Shown piece by piece: positions 38,721-46,578 of a DNA stretch of 64,000 nt. Both the position numbers and the translations under genes were made by a program. The DNA is from Beduini massiliensis (lineage in GTDB: Bacteria > Bacillota_I > Bacilli_A > Erysipelotrichales > Coprobacillaceae). The stretch is from contig NZ_CDPP01000005.1 in the NCBI RefSeq assembly GCF_000829905.1, forward strand, positions 558,001 through 622,000, given 5' to 3'. The stretch's first letter is position 1, and each line of letters begins with the position of its first letter. The notes under the pieces were generated by a model. That model worked only from the letters and a program-made list of their open reading frames with translations. It was not told where the DNA came from and did no database searches.

Positions 38721-39693
38721 TTTGTTTCTCCTTATCCGCCAGTTCACTAAGCATATCTAAATGATAACTTAATCCTATCGCCCGACTTTTACGTCCAAAG
38801 ACTTGAAGCAGTTGATCATACCGTCCACCGCTGATGAATGCTTCGGCTGCTTCTAAGTGGTATCCTTTAATCATCAAACCTGTGTAATACTTGAACTTTG
38901 GTACCATGGCTAAATCTACTGTCAAATCTTCAAATTGATCTTTAAAAGTAAAATACAAATTCTCTAAATGACTCAAAGCGTTCAACAGTGCCTCATCTTC
39001 CAAATATTTTTTAGCCTGAGTAAACACCTCTTGTCTTCCTGTCAAAATAATAAGTTGGTTTAAAAAATCTGCCATTTTTTGATCGATCACCAATGCTTTT
39101 AATTTCTTTTCTACAAAAAGTTCCATAGCACTCATATCCCGAAAATCAAGAATCTCTTTTAATTGTCCGTCATCTTTTATGAGCTCTTTCAAACGGCTAA
39201 AAAAAGCTGCACTGCCGAGTTCGATTTGCACATGGGATAATGTCATTGTCTTTAAGCTTTGGGCCAAGACGGTTAAGCATTCCTGATCCCCCGCGGTTTC
39301 ATCTAATCCCATCAGTTCAATTCCTGCCTGATAGATTTCACTTTGCCGCCCTTTGTGGCTTAACTGCTTTCGATAGACTTTGCCGAAGTAGCAATAACGT
39401 CCTACCATTTGCGCCACGTGGGCATGATAACGTGCTAACGGAAACGTAAAATCGGCTCTTAATGAGATTGCTTTTCCATCCTTATTGAAAAACTGAAATA
39501 ACCTGTCAACTTGAATTCCCGTAGAAATTTCCCGATAAAGATCAGTGTATTCAAATGTTGGCAGCATCACCTCATCATAATTGAGATTTTCAAAAACAAC
39601 CCTTAAATCGGCTTCCATCTTCCTTAGTGTCTTGACATGCCCTTTTACTGCTTCCTGTGCTTCTTCGGGAAGCACAAACTTGTAATTCTCCAT
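38713..39693 (-). CDS. hisZ: ATP phosphoribosyltransferase regulatory subunit
   Basis: A 326-residue HisRS-like paralogue without aminoacylation function. It has the class II core stretches [20 protein letters not shown] and the C-terminal [20 protein letters not shown]. It binds histidine and short HisG for feedback control. The start is the ATG after GGAGGGGG at 39693. It is the first structural gene of the his operon and lies 21 bases after the attenuator terminator. Confidence 0.93.
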   Translation of the reverse strand: MENYKFVLPEEAQEAVKGHVKTLRKMEADLRVVFENLNYDEVMLPTFEYTDLYREISTGIQVDRLFQFFNKDGKAISLRADFTFPLARYHAHVAQMVGRYCYFGKVYRKQLSHKGRQSEIYQAGIELMGLDETAGDQECLTVLAQSLKTMTLSHVQIELGSAAFFSRLKELIKDDGQLKEILDFRDMSAMELFVEKKLKALVIDQKMADFLNQLIILTGRQEVFTQAKKYLEDEALLNALSHLENLYFTFKDQFEDLTVDLAMVPKFKYYTGLMIKGYHLEAAEAFISGGRYDQLLQVFGRKSRAIGLSYHLDMLSELADKEKQND

Positions 39694-39713
39694 ATTTCCC
39701 CCTCCAGATAAAT

Positions 39714-39739
39714 AAAAAAGCGAGTCTAATGACTCGCTT
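39714..39739 (-). terminator. attenuator terminator upstream of hisZ
   Basis: Minus strand: AAGCGAGTC, loop ATTA, GACTCGCTT, then T6. The perfect 9-bp stem lies between the His-rich leader peptide and hisZ, the position of a transcription attenuator. Confidence 0.9.
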
Positions 39740-39817
39740 GCTTCACACGTTTTTGTCATTAGATACAACCCTTTGAAATAACACAAAATGGGCTGTATCA
39801 ATTTGCTGATATAACCC
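39725..39817 (-). promoter_or_regulatory. his attenuator: alternative antiterminator and control hairpins
   Basis: Three mutually linked pairings are visible on the minus strand. Region 1 GGGTTATATC (39808-39817) can pair with region 2 GATACAGCCC (39790-39799) with one mismatch. Region 2 can instead pair with region 3 GGGTTGTATC (39762-39771). Region 3 runs on into TCTAATGAC (39755-39763), which pairs perfectly over 9 bases with GTCATTAGA (39725-39733), the loop side of the terminator. A ribosome stalled on the His codons would leave region 1 free, favour 1:2, and so permit the antiterminator. Confidence 0.75.
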
Positions 39818-39870
39818 TACCGTATCCAATGATGGTGATGTAATTGTTGTGATAATGTATTCGTATTCAT
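39817..39870 (-). CDS. hisL: his operon leader peptide
   Basis: A 17-codon frame encoding MNTNTLSQQLHHHHWIR, with four consecutive histidine codons (CAT CAC CAT CAT) and TAG as stop. GGAAGGTGA lies five bases upstream of the ATG. It sits between a -10-like element and alternative RNA hairpins ahead of hisZ. Ribosome stalling at the His codons when charged His-tRNA is low would switch the hairpins. The sequence itself shows the peptide and hairpins; the mechanism is inferred by analogy with enterobacterial his attenuation. Confidence 0.8.
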   Translation of the reverse strand: MNTNTLSQQLHHHHWIR

Positions 39871-39891
39871 AATAATCACCTTCCGCTTGTT

Positions 39892-39897
39892 AGTATA
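39892..39897 (-). promoter_or_regulatory. candidate -10 of the his leader
   Basis: TATACT on the minus strand, about 22 bases before the leader ATG. No good -35 was found at 17 bases (ATTTTA or nearby), so the exact promoter is uncertain. Confidence 0.4.
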
Positions 39898-40244
39898 GTA
39901 GCACAGATCAAATATAAAATAAAGCTTTTTTACAAATTATTTGAAAAAACTTCTCTATAATACAAAACAGACTTTATAAAAAGTTATGTTTAACTAATTA
40001 ACCATTATAAAAAAGGAAGTCTGTCAAATAGTTGACTTCCTTTTTTGTTCAGGATTAGTTTTAAATCATGAATTTTTTATCCAATTTCAGCTTATGCCCG
40101 CTGATAAGTTATAACCTATAGACGAGACAGTTCTAAAGAATAATTTAGAAATATTTATACTTAAGAAATATTCTCCTAACGAAAGTGAATGTATTCTTTT
40201 TAACCCTTATTCTACGCCTGTAATAATACAAATATTAGTTTTAT
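39898..40244. other. intergenic region between the his leader and the surface-protein cluster
   Basis: About 350 bases without a gene. It contains the terminator at 40009-40046 and AT-rich sequence that should include the his promoter at the low-coordinate end. Nothing else was recognised. Confidence 0.5.
40009..40046. terminator. terminator downstream of the first surface protein
   Basis: AAAAAAGGAAGTC and GACTTCCTTTTTT form a 13-bp stem with a 12-base loop. It can act on the minus strand for the surface-protein gene about 200 bases upstream. Confidence 0.75.
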
Positions 40245-42497
40245 TTATCGATAACTGCGCTTCTTGTAGGCGGATGTTACAATCATCAATGCTGATGAAA
40301 GCAAAAATAATATATAAAACGTCATCTGTGTATTATCTCCTGTTTCAACAGGTTTAGGAGAAGTTTGAGGATTATCCATTGGTTTCTCTGTTAAATCCTC
40401 CATCGGCTTGTCTGTTGGTTTATCCATTGGATTTTCCACTGGTTTGTCTGTCGGATTCTCTTCCGGCTTATCTGTTGGGTCCTGTGTAGGTTTGTCCGTT
40501 GGATTTTCCGGAATTATTTGACTCCATTTTCCGTACAAAATAACATCAGAAGAAATTGGCGTTGTAAAATCAAACTGGTTAGTGCAGTTTTCATCTGTAT
40601 ACCACCCGTCAAACGCCCATCCATCTAGGAGTACTACTGTCGGTTTTGTGATTGTGGAATTATATTCAACAGTTTCACTTAGTGGTTCCGTCACCCCTTC
40701 GGGTACTTTCCCCATATACTTAAAATCTACTTTATATGTATTTACAGCCCATTTTGCATAGTATACAACGTCTGAAGTAATTGACGGCAAATTGGTGTGA
40801 TCCAATTGAGTAGATTCATCATTAACATCTAAATACCATCCTGCAAAGTGATACCCAATCAGCTCGGGAGTTTCCGGAATATTTGTTAGTGTTAAGGGGG
40901 CTTCCACATTCTTAATGACAGAAGCATCTTCCCAAGAGCCGCCATTTGCATCAAATGTTATGATGGGCTGCTTATAACCGTAAACCAAATATGTATTATC
41001 GATTGCTTCTGTAGGGGTAAATACACTTGCTTGAAGGATAGCATTGACGTTTGCTACTCTATCGGTTATATATTTTGCTGGAGTAAACCATTTATTCGTA
41101 TCTGCGAGTGTTGCTAATGCGGTATCTTTACAAACTACAAGTGCTTCTCCCGGAACATTTGTCACAATATTTTCGACATCATCATGATCTGGTGAAAAAG
41201 AAGCGACTGGAATACTTGTTCCCTTCATATTTGTCAGTTCACCGTCTAACTGAATGATTGCATTTCGATCTCTGCGCAAATATACGTCATTGATTCCCTC
41301 AAAGCGAATCGCGCCCTTTAAAATAAAGGAATCAGCAGCATAAATACCTGAACCCCATTCTGCTGTATTACCAAAAATATTTGCCCCTGATAATGTCAAT
41401 ACACTGTCATTTGCTCCTATGAAGCAAATAGCACCGCCGCTTCCACGAGCTCCGGCATTATTACTATATATTTTTCCATCGTTTATATTGATTTCAGCAT
41501 AACGGTTGATATAAATCGCTCCGCCTAGACCAAATTCATCGATCGTATATTTCCCGTAAATTTCACCACCATTTATAATTAAATGGGCCATTTTATCGAC
41601 ATCCCCTGCTACACTAATTGCTCCCCCGGAATCTGTCGTATAGTTATTGTATATTTTTCCGTCATTTATAGTGACACTTCCGCCAGCAGCATTAGTGATG
41701 GCACCTCCATGTTCTTTGGCACCGTTATTGTAAATTTCACCACCGTTCATGATAAATGCGGAATTCTTAGAGGCAACAAAAACTGCCCCTGCTTTCACAT
41801 CAAATCCTGTTTTATTCATAGTGGAGTTATTATAAATCTTCCCGCCATTCATCTCAAACCTTCCGCTTCCTGCTTCAAGCGTAATTGCGGAACAATCATT
41901 ATCATGAATAGAGCCCCCATTCATAACGCCGTTTCCTTGCCCCTGAATAGAAATAGCAGAAGAAGCATTATTGACCATATTCCGTAATTCTCCACCATAC
42001 ATTTCAAGTGTCGAAGTATTCCCAATTAACACAAGAGTATGTCGGCTATTCTGCAAAACCGCACCATCATTAATAATAACTTTGGAATTGATTCCCTTTG
42101 CAGTGACAATACTCGTACTTTTTGCATTATTATCTAAAATGATTTGATTTAATATCATTGATTTATTATCACTCACAATAAACATTGGATTAAAACCATC
42201 AAAATTTCTCTTAATGATAATTTCTTGTGATGGCTGGGTGTTTAAAGTTAGATCTTCATTCACATTCATTTGACTTTGCAATAGGATAGTTCCATCTCCA
42301 CCCCCAAAATGATCAATGGCAGCCTGCACTTGATTATATGGTGTTGCAATACTTCCATCTCCATTAGTTGCTGAATTTGTATCTAAATATACGACCCCTT
42401 CGGCTTTGGTGTCTACCGCATATGTATCTAGCATAAATATGCTCCCTAATAATAGCATACTTATTAATGATAATATTATTCTACATCTTTTTTTCAT
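40245..42497 (-). CDS. cell-wall-anchored surface protein with beta-helix, InlB-type repeats and PTDKP linker
   Basis: A 750-residue secreted protein. A signal peptide (about 1-28, MKKRCRIILSLISMLLLGS) is followed by a right-handed beta-helix region rich in NGGxIxxN turns (about 60-420). Two InlB-B/Flg_new type repeats come next (about 510-650, with FAGWYLD and YYAKWA, FDGWYTDE and LYGKWS). A proline-rich linker of P-T-D-K-P repeats precedes the C-terminal sorting-like signal PVETGDNT, a hydrophobic helix and KKRSYR. The motif is a variant of LPxTG, as seen in some anaerobic Bacillota. It probably displays an adhesin or glycan-binding rod. No catalytic residues were identified. Confidence 0.8.
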   Translation of the reverse strand: MKKRCRIILSLISMLLLGSIFMLDTYAVDTKAEGVVYLDTNSATNGDGSIATPYNQVQAAIDHFGGGDGTILLQSQMNVNEDLTLNTQPSQEIIIKRNFDGFNPMFIVSDNKSMILNQIILDNNAKSTSIVTAKGINSKVIINDGAVLQNSRHTLVLIGNTSTLEMYGGELRNMVNNASSAISIQGQGNGVMNGGSIHDNDCSAITLEAGSGRFEMNGGKIYNNSTMNKTGFDVKAGAVFVASKNSAFIMNGGEIYNNGAKEHGGAITNAAGGSVTINDGKIYNNYTTDSGGAISVAGDVDKMAHLIINGGEIYGKYTIDEFGLGGAIYINRYAEININDGKIYSNNAGARGSGGAICFIGANDSVLTLSGANIFGNTAEWGSGIYAADSFILKGAIRFEGINDVYLRRDRNAIIQLDGELTNMKGTSIPVASFSPDHDDVENIVTNVPGEALVVCKDTALATLADTNKWFTPAKYITDRVANVNAILQASVFTPTEAIDNTYLVYGYKQPIITFDANGGSWEDASVIKNVEAPLTLTNIPETPELIGYHFAGWYLDVNDESTQLDHTNLPSITSDVVYYAKWAVNTYKVDFKYMGKVPEGVTEPLSETVEYNSTITKPTVVLLDGWAFDGWYTDENCTNQFDFTTPISSDVILYGKWSQIIPENPTDKPTQDPTDKPEENPTDKPVENPMDKPTDKPMEDLTEKPMDNPQTSPKPVETGDNTQMTFYILFLLSSALMIVTSAYKKRSYR

Positions 42498-42617
42498 CTG
42501 TTACTCCCTTTCTTTATTTAAGAAATGAATTATGAATAAATACTTTGACTTTTATCTCCTGTAGTTTAACTAACTAGAAACCGTAATTATTACTTTTCAT
42601 ACCTTAAATCAAATAAT

Positions 42618-45581
42618 TTATCTTCTTTTAGTATTTCTATATCTTATCTGTTTTATCTTTTCTCTTTTTTTCATTATAAGAAGAATAAGTATCAATAGTG
42701 TAACTCCCACACATGCATTAAGATAAAATACTATTCTTGTTTCATCTCCTGTTTGTGGTTGCTCTTGGTCACTTACATTATTATTCAAATCGTTCACAGG
42801 CTTTTGTTCAAAACCATCTGTTTCTGCAGCCTCTGCCTGTTTTGACCATTTACCATATAATTTCATATCTTTTATAATCGAATGACTAAATTCGTATTTT
42901 TCTGTACACGTCTCATCTTTATACCATCCATCAAATAGCCATCCATCTACGAAAGTCACTACAGGTTCTATGACAGTATCCCCATAGGCTACTGTCATTG
43001 TAGTAGGTGGTATTACACCATCTGGAGCTACTGTTATGAATTCAAAAGTAACATAATAAGTTAAATGATTCCATTTTGCATAAAGTGTCATATCTGCAAC
43101 AATCGCCTCTGTAAACTCATATACCTGTGTACACGCTTCATCTTTATACCATCCATCAAATAGCCATCCATCTACGGAAGCCACTACAGGTTTTATGACA
43201 GTATCACCATAGACTACTGTCATTGTAGTAGGTGGTATTACACCATCTGGGGCTACTGTTGTGAACGCATAATCCACTTGATAGCTTAATTGTTCCCATT
43301 TTGCATAAAGCGTCATATCTGCAACAATCGCCTCTGTAAACTCATATACCTGTGTACACGCTTCATCTTTATACCATCCATCAAATAACCAGCCTTCTTC
43401 AGCTGCAAATGTTGGTTCTGACACAATATCCCCATGTGCCACCGTTGTTTGGTTTGGTGGGATTATTCCATCCGGTGCTATTGTTGTGAATGCAAAATTA
43501 ACATCATACATAGCTGTATCCCATAGAGCATAAAGTGTAGTATTAGTGATTGTTGTGATTTCTGCTTTATCTACATACTCCACTACATCTGAATTCGCAT
43601 CAGTTGTCCAACCTACAAAATTTTTCCCCTCGAATGTAAATTTATTTTCCAACAACTCAACTGCTGTATTATAAGGAACATCTTGTGTATAATCCGCACC
43701 TATTCCCCCATTGGCATTAAACGTGATTTCTAATTCTGAATCTACTTTTGTCAAATAATGGTACTGTCTTTCTGCATATGCCACTGTTACCGGAACCGTA
43801 GCTGTAGACATAATGTATCCTTCTGGTGTAATAATATTATTACTGGCAATCATAGACTGTGGATTCTTATTTGCATCTGTTAAATATCTTCCTAAGCCTC
43901 TAGGGGCAGTTAAATCCGGCTCTAACTTAGTCGGTGTGGATAAATTTAACGGCTGTCCATATCTGCCATAAAATACACCGCTTTTAATCACACCCACATT
44001 TCCTGTTCCTGTGGTAGAAATGGCGGAGTTTCCGCCAATAAAGTTTCCATCTGTAATCGTATCAATCTTTGCACCATCTGCCACATTCACAGCATTACTG
44101 GGTGGAAATCGGGTAACATCGGCTAAAAAAGTTCCGCTTTTAATTTCCCCTATCGTAGAATCTGTCCAAAGTGTCAATGGAATCCCACTACTTCCGGATG
44201 CATCTACAGTTACATCTTCTAAATATCCGACTGAACCATAAATAAACATTACGTTTCCTCTCCCCTTAATCGTAGCATTTGAAATACTATCAATGCTGGT
44301 AGCTGACACATTGCTAAAAGACTGTGCATCCAGGCATAATCCTCGGGCATTTCCATAAAAATATCCTCCCGTAATCTTTCCAACCGAAGAAGCTTGATAC
44401 GATGAATCACTACTTACTATCCATAATCCAATAGCATCAATACCTGTATCGCTTCCATAAAAACTTCCTCCAACTATACTATCGATCCTTCCACTGTATA
44501 ACACACATCCCTTTCCATCGGACCCTTGTCCAGTAAATGTTCCCCCTGATATGTTTTCAACCTTTCCGTTATACATTACTTGCATTCCTGATCCACCGTT
44601 TTCTCCTGTGAATGTGCCACCTGAGATGTCTTTAATCAAACCAGTGATTCCAGGTATAGAGGAGTCATCTTGTACAACAACAGCCCCACGTTTAGTAGTG
44701 GTTGATACGTTTTTGGAAATAAATGTTCCATTTGAGATAGAGGTTACTGTACCGCAAACAAACAATGCTTCATGTTCTGCTGTATAATTTCCACCCCTAA
44801 ATTCACCTATTCCACCTACATTTATTTGAATGGCACTCGCATAATTTGATGTAGTATAAGTGTTTGTAACGCTTCCACCATTTCCAAGGTAGTTTCCACC
44901 ATTTTTTATCTCAATAATGGTCTTGCCACGAGAAGCATTAATTGTACAACCATTATTAAGAGTTAACGAACCATTGACATCTATCGTAACATCATTTATC
45001 AAAGAAAGGTTTCCTGTTCCATTTCCCAAGTTCAGGCTTTTTCCAATTTCTACAGTTAGTTTAATACCATTGATTTCAGCAGCAGCATCTCCTATTAGCG
45101 TAATATTCTTTGAAACACTAATAGTTCCTTGATCACCTAAATTACCACAAACTTTAAGAACATCACCATCAGATGTAGCATTCATTGCTTCGGCTAATGT
45201 TGAATAAAGAGTTCCTGTATTTTCATTTCTTACACCCTCTATTGCATATGAGTTTCTAACGAATCCTGGCTCCACATCATTAGATTGGACTATATCCTTT
45301 ATAGGTGAACCTTGTGTTTCAAGATTCTCCATTTCAGAATTTTCCACTCCAGAGTCTTTTATATCATTTTCACATATCAATTCCTTTTCAAAACATTCAT
45401 CTTTATGTTCATGATCTTTTTCCTGACATATTAGTTTCTCAGCATAACATTGATCCCTATGTACATGTTGTTCATCCGTTGCGTACGCATTAGTTCCTGA
45501 TTGAAAAGGCAGTACTGCCATAATCAATCCGATACATAGTCCTATACACAATTGACTACTAATTGTTTTAACTTTACACAT
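42618..45581 (-). CDS. cell-wall-anchored surface protein with His/Cys motifs, beta-helix and four InlB-type repeats
   Basis: A 987-residue secreted protein. After the signal peptide come two copies of an HxH(x3)C(Y/F)..LIC motif (HVHRDQCYAEKLIC and HEHKDECFEKELIC, about residues 40-70), a possible metal site. A beta-helix of irregular repeats follows (about 130-590), then four InlB-type repeats (about 640-935); two of the repeats contain the identical block GWLFDGWYKDEACTQVYEFT. The sorting signal is QPQTGDET, then a hydrophobic helix and a basic tail. The start is taken as ATG (after GAGAGGAAAG); the preceding GTG is an alternative. It likely functions as a large adhesin. Confidence 0.8.
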   Translation of the reverse strand: MCKVKTISSQLCIGLCIGLIMAVLPFQSGTNAYATDEQHVHRDQCYAEKLICQEKDHEHKDECFEKELICENDIKDSGVENSEMENLETQGSPIKDIVQSNDVEPGFVRNSYAIEGVRNENTGTLYSTLAEAMNATSDGDVLKVCGNLGDQGTISVSKNITLIGDAAAEINGIKLTVEIGKSLNLGNGTGNLSLINDVTIDVNGSLTLNNGCTINASRGKTIIEIKNGGNYLGNGGSVTNTYTTSNYASAIQINVGGIGEFRGGNYTAEHEALFVCGTVTSISNGTFISKNVSTTTKRGAVVVQDDSSIPGITGLIKDISGGTFTGENGGSGMQVMYNGKVENISGGTFTGQGSDGKGCVLYSGRIDSIVGGSFYGSDTGIDAIGLWIVSSDSSYQASSVGKITGGYFYGNARGLCLDAQSFSNVSATSIDSISNATIKGRGNVMFIYGSVGYLEDVTVDASGSSGIPLTLWTDSTIGEIKSGTFLADVTRFPPSNAVNVADGAKIDTITDGNFIGGNSAISTTGTGNVGVIKSGVFYGRYGQPLNLSTPTKLEPDLTAPRGLGRYLTDANKNPQSMIASNNIITPEGYIMSTATVPVTVAYAERQYHYLTKVDSELEITFNANGGIGADYTQDVPYNTAVELLENKFTFEGKNFVGWTTDANSDVVEYVDKAEITTITNTTLYALWDTAMYDVNFAFTTIAPDGIIPPNQTTVAHGDIVSEPTFAAEEGWLFDGWYKDEACTQVYEFTEAIVADMTLYAKWEQLSYQVDYAFTTVAPDGVIPPTTMTVVYGDTVIKPVVASVDGWLFDGWYKDEACTQVYEFTEAIVADMTLYAKWNHLTYYVTFEFITVAPDGVIPPTTMTVAYGDTVIEPVVTFVDGWLFDGWYKDETCTEKYEFSHSIIKDMKLYGKWSKQAEAAETDGFEQKPVNDLNNNVSDQEQPQTGDETRIVFYLNACVGVTLLILILLIMKKREKIKQIRYRNTKRR
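42900..43400. repeat. tandem InlB-type repeat DNA in the second surface protein
   Basis: Two 92-base blocks (43071-43162 and 43296-43387), 225 bases apart, differ at one base by my count. The segments 42960-43040 and 43185-43265 are also near-identical. Recent duplication or gene conversion is likely; the repeats keep frame (225 = 75 codons). Confidence 0.8.
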
Positions 45582-45642
45582 CACTACTTTCCTCTCATAC
45601 TTTCTTTATTACAAATTTTGATAATACGGTTTTATTCGACCA

Positions 45643-46506
45643 TTACTGCTTTAAATTGTATTTTCTATGTTTTATAAGAAATGGGGCAAAGTATTTTTCT
45701 TCCCCTTCTTTTCTAGCTGTTTCTGCTTCAGAAATTGTCGTAAACTGTCCCAGAAAATATCTTTTTCCCTTAAACGTTATTGTAGCTACCCATCTCCCAT
45801 TGCGTGTCGGTGAAACCCCTTTGACACCACTGGTATTTCTTTTTGACAACTTATCAGAACCAATAAGACATAAATTTGTTCCCTCAATAAGATTAGGATT
45901 TACCCTAACACATCCACAGCTTTGTGTATGACCACTTTTAAGATTGCCATCTTGTACGATGCATTGATTCCCACATTCACACTGGCATAGCCACAATAAA
46001 TGACCATGTGATTTCCCCACAACTTTTATGGCATGCAGTTTGCCAAATTGTTTACCTGTTAAATCATTATTAAGACTACGCAGACACCCGCAACTTTTTG
46101 TATCCCCACGAATGAGGTTTCTACTTGTGATATAACAAATATTTCCACAATCACATTGACATTTCCATACTACGCATCCTTTTTTGCGTTGCTGAGTCGG
46201 ACAAATTGCTTTTAACATTCCAAAGCGTTGATTTGTCAAATCTACATATTTCTTACGGTTCGCCTCTTCCATGCAGCCACAGCTTCTCGTTCTCCCACTC
46301 ACTAAATTACTGGCATATACTTCTTTTTGCTGGCCGCAGTCACATTGGCAAACACATTTCCAATACCCTTTATGATCACGATAAGAGGAAAGAACGGTTA
46401 ACTTTCCGAACCGTTTACCCTGATAACGATCTGTTTGTGATTTCATATTCTCTAGCAAATTCTTCCTTTCACATAACCTAAGTAACATTGTGCTATTTTG
46501 ATTCAT
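45643..46506 (-). CDS. AP2-domain protein with repeated zinc-ribbon-like CxC/SCGC units
   Basis: A 287-residue protein with three similar N-terminal units. Each unit begins GKRFGKL-like, then WxCxCDCG, then NLxSGxTxSCGC (approximately residues 30-75, 88-140 and 147-200). The cysteine spacing fits three zinc-binding modules. The C-terminus is an AP2/ERF-like DNA-binding domain (NTSGVKGVSPTRNGRWVATI, about 222-265). Such proteins are common in phages and mobile elements. Its ATG is uncertain: an internal ATG at 46446 (MKSQTDRYQGK) is also reasonable and neither has a strong ribosome site. It sits between two surface-protein genes, which suggests the island was mobile or that it regulates them (inference). 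Confidence 0.75.
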   Translation of the reverse strand: MNQNSTMLLRLCERKNLLENMKSQTDRYQGKRFGKLTVLSSYRDHKGYWKCVCQCDCGQQKEVYASNLVSGRTRSCGCMEEANRKKYVDLTNQRFGMLKAICPTQQRKKGCVVWKCQCDCGNICYITSRNLIRGDTKSCGCLRSLNNDLTGKQFGKLHAIKVVGKSHGHLLWLCQCECGNQCIVQDGNLKSGHTQSCGCVRVNPNLIEGTNLCLIGSDKLSKRNTSGVKGVSPTRNGRWVATITFKGKRYFLGQFTTISEAETARKEGEEKYFAPFLIKHRKYNLKQ

Positions 46507-46578
46507 TATTAAATGCTCTGATTTGAAGTGAACTTACAACACTTCCACCTAATTTTCATATCCTGCATGTAAATAAAT

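Noticed and set aside
39694-39900. T-box riboswitch in the his leader
   Set aside because: No T-box consensus (AGGGTGG..ACCGCG-like) and no specifier-loop arrangement; the leader peptide with four His codons and overlapping hairpins explains the region better.
43070-43400. CRISPR-like array
   Set aside because: Repeats are long, in frame with the surface-protein gene, and code for InlB-type modules; there are no spacers of uniform length.
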